Shown: positions 1-6,532 of the stretch, piece by piece
How positions within the stretch are numbered: position 1 is the stretch's first letter
Layout of the letters: every line of letters begins with the position of its first letter
DNA from: Isohypsibius dastychi
Taxonomy: Eukaryota; Tardigrada; Eutardigrada; Parachela; Isohypsibiidae
DNA length: 11,960 nucleotides
Direction of reading: 5' to 3'
Assembly: GCA_034696485.1 (NCBI GenBank)
Contig: JAQIWT010001198.1
Coordinates: forward strand, 1 to 11,960
Made by a program: the position numbers and the translations under genes
Notes under the pieces: model-generated
Seen by the model: only the letters and a program-made list of their open reading frames with translations
What the model was told of the DNA's origin: nothing
The model's database searches: none

Positions 1-1
1 T

Positions 2-118
2 TTTCCCGGTCAAAAAAGTGTGAGCTCCTTTGGCGAGGCTTTAAGCGAATCTGACCACAAACAACTTAATGGCGATTTTGTTGGCTTCGATGGATCAAAT
101 GGAGACAGCAACTTGTAG
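2..118 (+). CDS. C-terminal end of an unidentified gene (partial at left edge)
   Basis: An open frame enters from the left edge and stops at TAG 116-118, giving 38 residues. The sequence is rich in Gly, Ser, Asp and Asn and ends ...GDFVGFDGSNGDSNL. This polar tail looks like a disordered C-terminus. A possible variant poly(A) signal, ATTAAA, lies at 197-202, about 80 nt after the stop, where a 3' UTR signal would be expected. No domain is visible and I do not recognise the protein. The call rests on frame openness, composition and the downstream signal. It could be chance, because only 117 nt are seen. Confidence 0.5.
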   Translation, partial: FPGQKSVSSFGEALSESDHKQLNGDFVGFDGSNGDSNL

Positions 119-374
119 AGTAAATGCGATGATCTTTAAAGGCGGATGAATCCGTAATTGCGAACAAACAAGTTTGTCCGATTATTTTGAAGCCGAATTA
201 AACATCAGTTAAAGAGAGCTACCACAATTTATTTCCAATAGAAACAGACATGATTTTGATTCATTCAATTATCCGCTTTTTTAAGAATCGATTGCAAGAA
301 CGTGGTAACACCTCACAAATGCGTAAGAACCTCAAAGAACAATACGTCTACCCGAAAAAGCTAGGGCTTTTTGT

Positions 375-398
375 TATGACTGCCTCTTGGCAGTCATA
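375..398. repeat. Perfect 10-bp stem hairpin with 4-nt loop
   Basis: TATGACTGCC (375-384) and GGCAGTCATA (389-398) pair perfectly around the loop TCTT. It sits downstream of the first gene. It does not match the histone 3' stem-loop consensus. Function is unknown. Confidence 0.7.
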
Positions 399-661
399 TT
401 GTCCCCCAATTATTATTTGATAAGGTTCTCTGGGCCGTGCTAGGCGTGGAGAATGACTGAAGCTTACAAAGTTTAAAACGTATGCAGAAAATAACACATC
501 CGTCTTTCATGTTAGCTGCGAATTGACTACGGTAAGTATCTGGCTGAGATTGAACATTGCACTGGACGCGTCGTTGTGAACCAACTTTGCTTGTGAGATT
601 ACCGCAGTCTACCACTTTTGTTCCTAATGTAGCAGCCTAATGGTGCAAAAAGCCATATACG

Positions 662-745
662 TCTCCGCCAATATTTATAGCACACTTCGGCCTGTTCACT
701 CGGTTAGTCGATGGGGCGCAGACATGCCATGAATACTGGCGGAGA
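662..745. repeat. Inverted repeat, 14-bp arms, 56-bp loop
   Basis: TCTCCGCCAATATT (662-675) is the reverse complement of AATACTGGCGGAGA (732-745) with one mismatch. It encloses the candidate TATA box and start codon at 711. It may be a small non-coding RNA stem, a short non-autonomous element or chance. Confidence 0.55.
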
Positions 746-1285
746 AGTAAGTGAAAGTAAGAAGAGCATTTTCCGGCAGCTAAGAGCACATGTTGTATGC
801 GTCAGGTGTTGTCAACTGCATTCGGAGGATTGTCGCACCTCGCCGCAAGCTCTTACCTTATGAAGAAAAACAAATTTGCATCAGATAACAAAGATAATGA
901 CAAAGGTTCCCTCGTAAACATGTGAGAGAAACAATAACACTTGATAAAAATGATTTGATTGTTAGTATGTCATTTTTGAAAAAAGGGCAGTATCCGACGT
1001 TATTTCCTACAACAAGGGCCTAAGTGGAACGATAATAGATTTAGAATCAAGAAACCACAAGAAAAATAGAGTTTTTCAAACTAAAAAAAGCAAAACGAAA
1101 TGAAGCCAACCGAATTAATAAAGTTAATTTATATTTATGGACTGTTAATTATTCGTCAACGTTTTCTAATCCAGTCGATTCTACTCTTAATATACATTCA
1201 AACAGTCGATAATCTGTTGATCGAACGTTGCAGTTGAGAATTTGCAAAATTAATTATTTTTAGACTCATTTGGACTCATTTTCAG

Positions 1286-1460
1286 ACTCGGAGTCGATGC
1301 ATCGGGACCATCACAAGATCTACAATCTGTAAGTCGCCCTTTTTCCGAAATGTTCTCCTATCAGCCGGAAGTAGGACGAAGTTACGCAACAATGCCAGTG
1401 CGTCAGTCCTCCAATTTGACAGAATTTCTGGTTTCTGAGAATCGAAAACTTTTCGTATGA
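1286..1460 (+). CDS. Probable terminal coding exon of an unidentified gene
   Basis: After a TTTTCAG acceptor (AG at 1284-1285) the frame reads one leftover base and then 57 codons to TGA 1458-1460. The product ends ...SNLTEFLVSENRKLFV. Composition is that of an ordinary soluble or disordered protein, with the stretch LGVDASGPSQDLQSVSRPF near its start. AATAAA at 1557-1562 lies about 97 nt after the stop, as expected for a 3' end. The upstream exon is not certain; a donor near 923 would match in phase. A perfect donor (ATCT|GTAAGT, 1330) lies inside the exon, so a spliced alternative exists. The opposite strand also has an unbroken 116-codon frame over 1632-1282; I take it as a shadow because it has neither splice nor poly(A) support. 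No homologue recognised. Confidence 0.42.
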
Positions 1461-1607
1461 AGCACGTGACCGAGACACAAATTGCGCCTTTATTTTTCGG
1501 AGGCTGCGTTTTTGCAGATTCCGAATTGAGGTGGGCGCTCATTCTAGATATGGTTGAATAAAATAAGTAGTTCCAATCGGAACAGATTGCTTTTTTTCGC
1601 TTTCCAG

Positions 1608-1670
1608 GCTGCGGCTGAAGGGGAGAGAACATTGAAATCAGAATGTTCCCAAGAGCTCTGGCGGCTTTAG
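1608..1670 (+). CDS. Possible alternative last exon joined to the donor at 1330
   Basis: A long pyrimidine tract ending in TTTCCAG (1601-1607) is one of the best acceptors in the window. The following exon reads AAAEGERTLKSECSQELWRL and stops at TAG 1668-1670. It joins in phase 0 to the GTAAGT donor at 1330, across a 278-nt intron that contains the stop and poly(A) signal of the shorter form. No canonical AATAAA was found after it, which lowers confidence. Confidence 0.28.
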   Translation, partial: AAAEGERTLKSECSQELWRL

Positions 1671-2267
1671 AGATTTAAAATGCAAAATTTGTCTGGAAGT
1701 AATCGATTTTGAAATGGTTTTGGCTGTTCCACCGTACATTCCTTTGTTTGAAATACTCGATTTTTCATTTTGAGCCAGTTACAGGATCTTGTGGATTGAA
1801 ACACTGTAGCAAAGACAGGAAGTATTCAATCTGGTGAGACACCATGAAATTATGTACCTGAATGATCTGGGTTTTTGTTTGGTTGACAAATGTTTCGATT
1901 TTTATTTCCAGTGAACACTTGGTCGTTTATCTTATGGTGAAATTTGTAATTTTCCTAGCCACATGCTCTGGATAGCAAATAGCCACGTGTAGCACAGCTA
2001 TGTTTCATTTGTTCATTCGTTTCCCCTGAATTTTCAGGCCACTTTGCATTTTCTCTTCAGTTTAGAACGGGTAAATCTATCTCATCTCCGTGCACACAGT
2101 TTATATACAGTTTTTCACACTTTGAGAACAACAAGCAAGATCTGGAGCTAGAGAGGGATAACTTAAAAGGTATAGCTCATTGTCCCCTCATCCCCGCATC
2201 TTGGTCAGCAGCTTCATGGTCCGCTTTAGCCCTTTTTCGTCCATTTTGCACCCAATTCGGTAGTGAG
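1671..2267. other. No supported gene
   Basis: Several acceptor-like strings occur on the + strand (TTATTTCCAG near 1911, ATTTTCAG near 2038) but no open exon of useful length follows them. On the minus strand a short frame beginning MDEKGLKRTMKLLTKMRG (2245-2189) is basic and amphipathic. It lies just downstream of the secreted peptide gene but in another frame, and I see no splice pair that joins them. Confidence 0.4.
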
Positions 2268-2417
2268 TCAACCAGTCAAATCTAGTTGACTGGCATCGTC
2301 GGCGCTGTCTTCGAAAGCATCCTCGTTGCCTGGCTTTTCTCGATGTTGGGGTGCAGCGAATATCGGGCAAATCAAGGCGATGTAGCAGATGGCAAGAAGA
2401 GTCAATCTTTGAACCAT
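2268..2417 (-). CDS. Small secreted peptide, signal peptide plus acidic tail
   Basis: ATG at 2417-2415 opens a 49-residue protein ending at TGA 2270-2268. Residues 1-24 form a classical signal peptide: basic start MVQR, hydrophobic core LTLLAICYIALICPIF, and small residues AA at the likely cleavage site. The mature part is about 25 residues, acidic (EDAFEDSADDASQLD) and without cysteines. A TATA-like TATTTAA lies about 110 nt upstream on the same strand, and a CTTTTTGCAG string between them could be a 5' UTR acceptor. No poly(A) signal is seen close by. The upstream region overlaps the end of the decayed Arf-GEF, so the promoter may have arisen in old coding sequence. Identity is unknown; it could be the first exon of a longer precursor. 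Confidence 0.5.
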   Translation of the reverse strand: MVQRLTLLAICYIALICPIFAAPQHREKPGNEDAFEDSADDASQLDLTG

Positions 2418-2524
2418 TTTCGTTGATCTGGTAGGGAAATTGGAGTCTGGTGGTCGGATCCACTGCAACAAAAGTCGATCTACTGCAAAAAGAAGGGATA
2501 CAAAATGTGAAGGAGACCGCTGGC

Positions 2525-2531
2525 TTAAATA
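2525..2531 (-). promoter_or_regulatory. TATA-like box for the small secreted peptide gene
   Basis: The minus strand reads TATTTAA here. A TCA(C/T)-type start about 25-30 nt downstream (near 2505) would leave a 5' UTR of roughly 90 nt before ATG 2417. This is inferred from position only. Confidence 0.3.
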
Positions 2532-2536
2532 CCAGT

Positions 2537-3480
2537 TCAGTCAGTGAGGTCACGGATAAGACCAGTTCGTTCAGCTGGCATATAATCTCCTCTGTTCTAA
2601 TAGCATCATAAACTGCTTCCAAGAGTTCCCCATCAAAATCTGGCCCGAGATCCTACCCGGAAACTGGGTCTTTTCCTACAGGATCTATGTCTTCTCAAAA
2701 ACTCGATTTCAAAGATCGTGTAACTACGGCGGTGATTTCCATTGATCTCAAATTGTCTAACGATAATGATAAACTACATGTTTGCATTTTTCGTTCGGGG
2801 TTAAAACTCACTTGACATACCTATGCCTCCAAAAAGGTACCATGATTTCTTCTGCTGATATATTCCCCGAACATCTTTTTATCCAGAAAATGATTCTCTT
2901 TAAAGAATTTGGCGACTTCCGTGGAATCCAACTGGTAAGCGCTCTTTCCACTCAGTTCACCATTCTGTTGTAGAGAAAGCAACCCGTCTTTTGGATACCG
3001 GCACTTGTTAAATTTCGATGTTTCTTCAACAAGAACCTAAAAATCATGATAAATAATAGCACGAACTCGAATAATATTCGCTTCTTCACTCACTCGTTTT
3101 CGGTGCTTCAATATCTGCAACCGCGTCACCTCTTTTTGATATTTTGTAACCTGAAGCAAACTCCGGCCTTTTGATCATCTTTTTCCAGTTTTTCTCGATT
3201 TTATCGATGGCCATCAAAAGACAATCCAGCGATAAAAGATGCACATTCAACCCATTAACCGGAAATGCGTTCTGGAAAACGGATCAATTAGCAGCACACC
3301 ATTCCGTCTTCTGTCAGCCCAGTTTCTCACCTTGGAAAGAAGTTTAGTCAAACCTTCGAAAAGATTGTTACAAAGTTAATCGCATTCGTGATTGAGACAC
3401 AACTCCGACACAAAATCGGGAAAGCGGAAAAAGAGCAGAATGGTGTCCAAAGCTGCTTCTTGTGTTCCGGTGTTGTTTTT
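2537..3480 (-). pseudogene. Decayed GBF1-type Arf guanine-nucleotide exchange factor fragment (HUS to Sec7)
   Basis: GBF1-type proteins activate Arf GTPases at the Golgi through a Sec7 domain. Minus-strand pieces follow the family order. QEAALDTILLFFRFPDFV then LCNNLFEGLTKLLSK (3462-3331) end at a GTGAGA donor. After a 59-nt intron NAFPVNGLNVHLLSLDCLL follows (3271-3094), matching the HUS region. After a 57-nt intron comes the Sec7 start, with TEVAKFFKENHFLDKKMFGEYISRR cut here as TEVAKFFKENHF and LDKKMFGEYISRR (3036-2824). Further down DFDGELLEAVYDAIRTEEI (about 2640-2583) and MPAERTGLIRD (2581 on) match the Sec7 end. Lesions: TAA 3378-3376 where the family has Tyr, a phase mismatch at the second intron, TAG 2823-2821, loss of the catalytic loop region, a frame shift near 2583 and TGA 2539-2537. 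The N-terminal and long C-terminal parts are absent. Retained introns mean a DNA-level copy, not a retrocopy. Confidence 0.8.
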
Positions 3481-3516
3481 GATCAATTCCGTTGAGATAA
3501 ACTTCATTGAAATCGT

Positions 3517-3546
3517 CATAAATCGCTGTAACATAAATCGCTGAAC
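3517..3546. repeat. 15-bp tandem duplication at the EXO5/GBF1 junction
   Basis: CATAAATCGCTGTAA (3517-3531) is followed directly by CATAAATCGCTGAAC (3532-3546); the first 12 bases are identical. It lies where recognisable EXO5-like sequence stops and GBF1-like sequence begins, so it may mark the rearrangement breakpoint or simply be a local slippage product. Confidence 0.65.
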
Positions 3547-3561
3547 CATAATCCAAGGTAA

Positions 3562-4203
3562 TTACGAACTTAAGAATGACCCGTCCTTGAAGCAAGCATT
3601 GACAACATCTCCAATTGCCGACAGTGATGCAGGAGTAGGGAAGTTCCTTCGGATGACCCTCTTGATTTCTCGTGTCAACGGCCAGCTCAGCTGGATGTCT
3701 AAACGTTTGAAAACTTGACGAATATGGTCTGATGTGCCCATTTGTTTCAGCATAGCAGAGTACAAGCCGAGCTGAGCGCGCACCATAGGAATTTCTCGAC
3801 TATCGACAACAGGGTTTTGAAACTCGTTATCCATCCACTATCCCGTCTTTGTTTCGTAATCGATTAGGTCAATCTCGCTCGAGATATCAGGTCTCACAAA
3901 GATTTTATCAATCCTTCCCCCGATGTCATTTGTCGTTTCGTCGGGCTGAACAGCTGGATCGACGAGGAGCCCAAACACCGGTATTTCGCGTTCCCGAACC
4001 GGTATTCTTTGAGACTTCTCATTCAATAATCCGTAAGCTAAACCACAGAATTAGAAAAGATCAATGATGGTGTCTGTCTCTTTGCTGGCTGGAGCGATGA
4101 AATTGTCTTTAAATATGAAGTACTGATGGCATTCTAGAATTAAAATTGGATTCTCGAAAAAATCGGTAGGAGAGCCATCTGACTTTTCACTCCATACCCA
4201 ACA
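3562..4203 (-). pseudogene. EXO5-like single-strand DNA exonuclease, broken by in-frame stops
   Basis: EXO5 (exonuclease V) is a RecB-like PD-(D/E)XK nuclease with a 4Fe-4S cluster, acting in DNA repair. One minus-strand frame runs from 4203 to 3562. Its motifs follow family order: ASKETDTIIDLF, REREIPVFGLL, GGRIDKIF with the motif Asp, LIDYETKTG with the E-x-K pair, and MVRAQLGLYSAMLKQM for the helix after the active site. The frame is cut by TAA 4053-4051, TAG 3840-3838 (one codon after ETKTG) and TAA 3564-3562. The three C-terminal cysteines of the Fe-S cluster are not found. Further 5' coding may lie in another frame (about 4410-4187, with a 39-nt intron 4323-4285), reading MDQYHAAAREL then TGTYLFNGYQRK. 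A 60-nt GTGAGA...TAG stretch would splice out the second stop but also the catalytic motif, so I read this as decay. Sequencing error is the alternative. Confidence 0.72.
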
Positions 4204-4420
4204 TCAATGTGAATGCTGATCCTGCTTCCGCTGCGTTCAAATTTATCTTGCGTTGATATCCGTTGAAAAGATAGGTACCGGTAACTGCCAAATGACACAA
4301 TGGTATGAAGACAGTAGACTTACAGTTCTCTTGCTGCAGCGTGGTATTGGTCCATATCTACAGTCGTGGTATAGTCTTCTGACTGTCAGGGTTGGTTTGG
4401 ATCTGTGTATTGCATAGTAG

Positions 4421-4761
4421 GCCGATTTGAGTGAGCTTTTGCATATTCTCGCATTATAATCGAATCGAGCGTGAAGGCATACGTACTCAAAAAAAATACA
4501 AAACTTTTTTGATGTATAAACCAAATAGAAATGTCGGCCACTCAGCTAAGGAATAGCTTCTAGACCGTAAGAACCATACACTACATGATTTAAACTACCA
4601 AGCAAGAGCTGTACATGAATTGCCATCGAAACTGCCTGGACTGACACAATTTTCTAGCCGCTGCATACTAAATATTGAAAGGGAAAGAAGAAGTCACTGA
4701 TACTGGTAAAATATCAAATTTTTTAGTGAGTTCTTATCAGTTTCCAGAGGGTTTTTCATAC
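4421..4761. other. No gene seen
   Basis: Neither strand has a supportable exon here beyond a possible extra 3' exon of the LysM gene. A 63-nt GTGAGT...TTACCAG intron (4766-4704, minus) would replace the stop at 4764 with a short tail ending FQYLVCSG. The 93-codon minus frame starting at 4524 is cysteine-rich but overlaps the EXO5-like remnants in another frame and shows no family pattern. Confidence 0.35.
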
Positions 4762-5400
4762 TCACAAGCAAACCACGGGAACGCGTTTAATTCTGAAATA
4801 TAACCAAAGAGTACAAAAGATAGGGTTTTTTCGCTGATAATTACATCACCAATCACCCGGTTGATTTCAGGCGCTGGAGCGGACAAAAACGGGAAGAAAG
4901 GACTCGGGGTTTACCAACGTAAACTGACGGGGCTAACGCCTTCTAAACTGTGCTATTCGAAGTCGTGCAAATGCGAAGTCCGAAGTCATACAATTTCGAG
5001 GGCGTTAGCCCCGTCAGTTTACGTTGGTAAACCCCGAGTCCTTTCTTCCCTTTTTTATCCGCTCCAGCGCCCGAAATCAACCGAGTGATTAGTGAGGTAA
5101 TTATCAGCGAAAAATAACCTATCTTTTGCACTCTTAGGTGATTTTTTTCGAATTATCGGGTTCGCGAGGTTTGCTTGTAAGACACTAACATCAACTTCAC
5201 GAGATGTAGCCAGACTTGTAAGGGTGTCGCCTTCTTTAACCTCATATAATTCGGTATTCGTTTCCTCCTCTGGGGCGTTCGCTGGCGCAGACTGAATCTG
5301 GGAATGAGAATGTTATGAAGCACACATGCTTGCAGACGCAACATTCACTTACAGTCACAGCTGCTATCAAGAGTAAAACGGCAACTAGTTCGAAGCGCAT
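4762..5400 (-). CDS. Secreted LysM-domain protein (gene interrupted by palindromic element)
   Basis: LysM domains bind GlcNAc polymers such as chitin or peptidoglycan. Exon 1 (5400-5353) encodes the signal peptide MRFELVAVLLLIAAVT. A 55-nt GTAAGT...CCCAG intron (5352-5298) follows, then exon 2 from 5297, with a spacer PANAPEEETNTE and the LysM start YEVKEGDTLTSLA...VLQANLANP (residues about 34-63). The usual closing strand (x-GQ-x-L-x-I-P) is missing there; reading on enters the palindromic element and stops at TAA 5057-5055, giving 96 aa. A better end lies beyond the element: a TATTTCAG acceptor, then IKRVPVVCL and TGA (4792-4762). It joins in phase if GATAG|GTTATT (5119/5118) in the element edge serves as donor, giving 85 aa. 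Gene and signal peptide are secure; the 3' end is not. A TATA-like box lies about 75 nt upstream of the ATG. Confidence 0.7.
4804..5138. mobile_element. Palindromic foldback/MITE-like element
   Basis: Two arms of about 137 bp (4804-4940 and 5001-5138) are reverse complements around a 60-bp centre. The inner 50 bp (4891-4940 against 5001-5050) match perfectly. The outer parts differ at roughly nine positions plus an indel. Ends read CC(A/T)AAGAGT(A/G)CAAAAGATAGG. There is no transposase and no clear target-site duplication. The centre holds three copies of CGAAGTC. The whole can fold as a very stable hairpin. It lies between the LysM exon and its probable last exon, so it is likely transcribed as intron. 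Short peptide frames starting from either arm are mirror copies of each other and not genes. Confidence 0.85.
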
Positions 5401-5471
5401 TTTCAGTTAATTTTAAAACTTCAGTTAAAGAAAGTGAAATTTGAGAGAAAATGAAGTAGTGATTGAAACGG

Positions 5472-5479
5472 TATTTAAA
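5472..5479 (-). promoter_or_regulatory. TATA-like box of the LysM gene at 5400
   Basis: The minus strand reads TTTTTAAATAC here, about 75 nt before the ATG. This implies a 5' UTR of roughly 45 nt. Position and composition are the only evidence. Confidence 0.35.
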
Positions 5480-6470
5480 AAGTATTATTTATACGGTTCC
5501 CCAAACGCTTCCGATGACTTTGAACTGCATGCTGGACTTTTAGCTCGACGTAATAACAGCCTTATTTCTCGTCATTTGGGTGCGATGATTTCTATCTTGC
5601 AAAAAACTGTTTCAGGAGTGGTATGAAATTCCAGCGGAGTGGCACACCTAGTAAGGTTGAAGGTTCAGATGACGCGGTACTGGTAGACAACAGCTATGAC
5701 GACTAAACTAACTGATGCCATTCGATTCACTGGACCTGATCTTGTGATTCTGATCATATTCACACTGATTAGATCAAAGATCAAGAACGTTCGCTAAATG
5801 ATAATCGATATTAATATATACATTCAATATGTGCAATGATACGCTACGCCGTTGTCAGGCCACCACCAATAAATGCATTCCATGTGATAACATTGTTTGA
5901 GAGTGATTATTAGATGGACTCTTGTGACCAGAGAATACAATGTGCAATTCGAGAACGAGTTATAATTTGAACGCAATTATTGTGAAACTTGGTCAGAATA
6001 GCAGCAATCATCACCCTCAATGGCTTTTGTCATTATTTCGGAAACACAGGAATATGCTCCTGGATTACGGATAGCTTTCGTCTATTTTGAAATATGAATT
6101 TCTGAATAGGGTCCTCCCTACTAGAAATTTTTCCAAATAAGAATATTTTCCTGACTGATGGTTTGAATTGCGCAAAAAACGGGTTCGATCGTGTTTCAAG
6201 CGCAGCTACCAAGTTTAAATGGTCATAATTCAGAAGTGGTCTACTAATCATCCTGTGCGAGACAAGCAGTTGTGACTAGACATTAACAAAAACGGTTTGA
6301 TGCGCAAAGGTCAAATGACACGACTGCCTTGTAACGAAAAACCAGAGACTTGAAAGTTTTCAAATCTTGCACAGGTCATCGTATTTGACAAGGTTTGTCA
6401 AAGTTATCACGTCAGAAGTTTGCTTTCGGAGCAATGTAGTTCGAGTCTGACCTACCCAGTTTTCACTCGT
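5480..6470. other. Divergent intergenic region, no supported gene
   Basis: This separates the head-to-head LysM and astacin genes. A minus-strand candidate starts MASVSLVVIAVV (ATG 5721) and would continue as CATPLEFHTTPETVFCK to TGA 5574-5572 only if a 33-nt GTACCG...CTAG intron (5680-5648) is spliced. A 72-codon ATG frame lies at 6251-6033 (minus) without family signal. The rest is AT-rich; 5805-5825 is a run of ATTAATATATA. Confidence 0.4.
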
Positions 6471-6474
6471 TCTA

Positions 6475-6482
6475 ATAAAAAG
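6475..6482 (+). promoter_or_regulatory. TATA-like box of the astacin gene
   Basis: ATAAAAAG lies 51-58 nt before ATG 6533. A transcription start near 6505-6510 would give a 5' UTR of about 25 nt. Inferred from position. Confidence 0.5.
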
Positions 6483-6532
6483 CGGTGACGGAACACATAC
6501 AGCAGCAGCAAGTACTTCATCCAATTATCAGA

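Larger units (their letters stand above)
119..1285. other. Mostly non-coding stretch with weak exon candidates
   Basis: I see no well-supported gene here. DNA from about 860 to 1260 is AT-rich and featureless. One candidate 5' exon exists on the + strand. A TATA-like TATTTATAG (about 672-680) precedes ATG 711, which opens MGRRHAMNTGGE before a strong GTAAGT donor at 747. The frame also stays open past that donor for 50 codons in total. A second short frame from ATG 797 reaches an ACAT|GTGAGA donor near 923, whose phase would fit the exon at 1286. Either could be the 5' part of the gene ending at 1460. Neither can be preferred without transcripts. Confidence 0.3.

Noticed and set aside
1282-1632. 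116-codon minus-strand open frame
   Set aside because: It lies antisense to a + strand exon that has an acceptor, a donor and an AATAAA signal. The protein shows no domain or signal peptide.
3839-3898. 60-nt GTGAGA...GGATAG segment that could be an intron removing the TAG at 3840
   Set aside because: Removing it would delete the IDLIDYETKTG nuclease motif, which matches the family, and there is no pyrimidine tract before the AG.
3849-4067. + strand frame opposite the EXO5-like sequence
   Set aside because: It is a shadow: the minus strand carries the recognisable family motifs.
4861-5131. Peptide frames on both strands sharing GAGADKxGKKGLGVYQRK
   Set aside because: They are the two arms of the palindromic element translated in mirror image. 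There is no start context, and the peptides are a by-product of the inverted repeat.
5572-5721. Minus-strand peptide MASVSLVVIAVV...CATPLEFHTTPETVFCK
   Set aside because: It needs a 33-nt intron with a weak GTACCG donor and has no poly(A) signal. Attractive but not supported enough to annotate.
6170-6200. GGGTTCGATC string resembling a tRNA B box
   Set aside because: The flanking bases do not form a T-arm stem and no A box or acceptor stem is found. Similar strings at 5157 and 10806 fail in the same way.
6033-6251. 72-codon minus-strand ATG frame
   Set aside because: No motif, no signal peptide, no splice or poly(A) context; length is within chance for AT-rich intergenic DNA.
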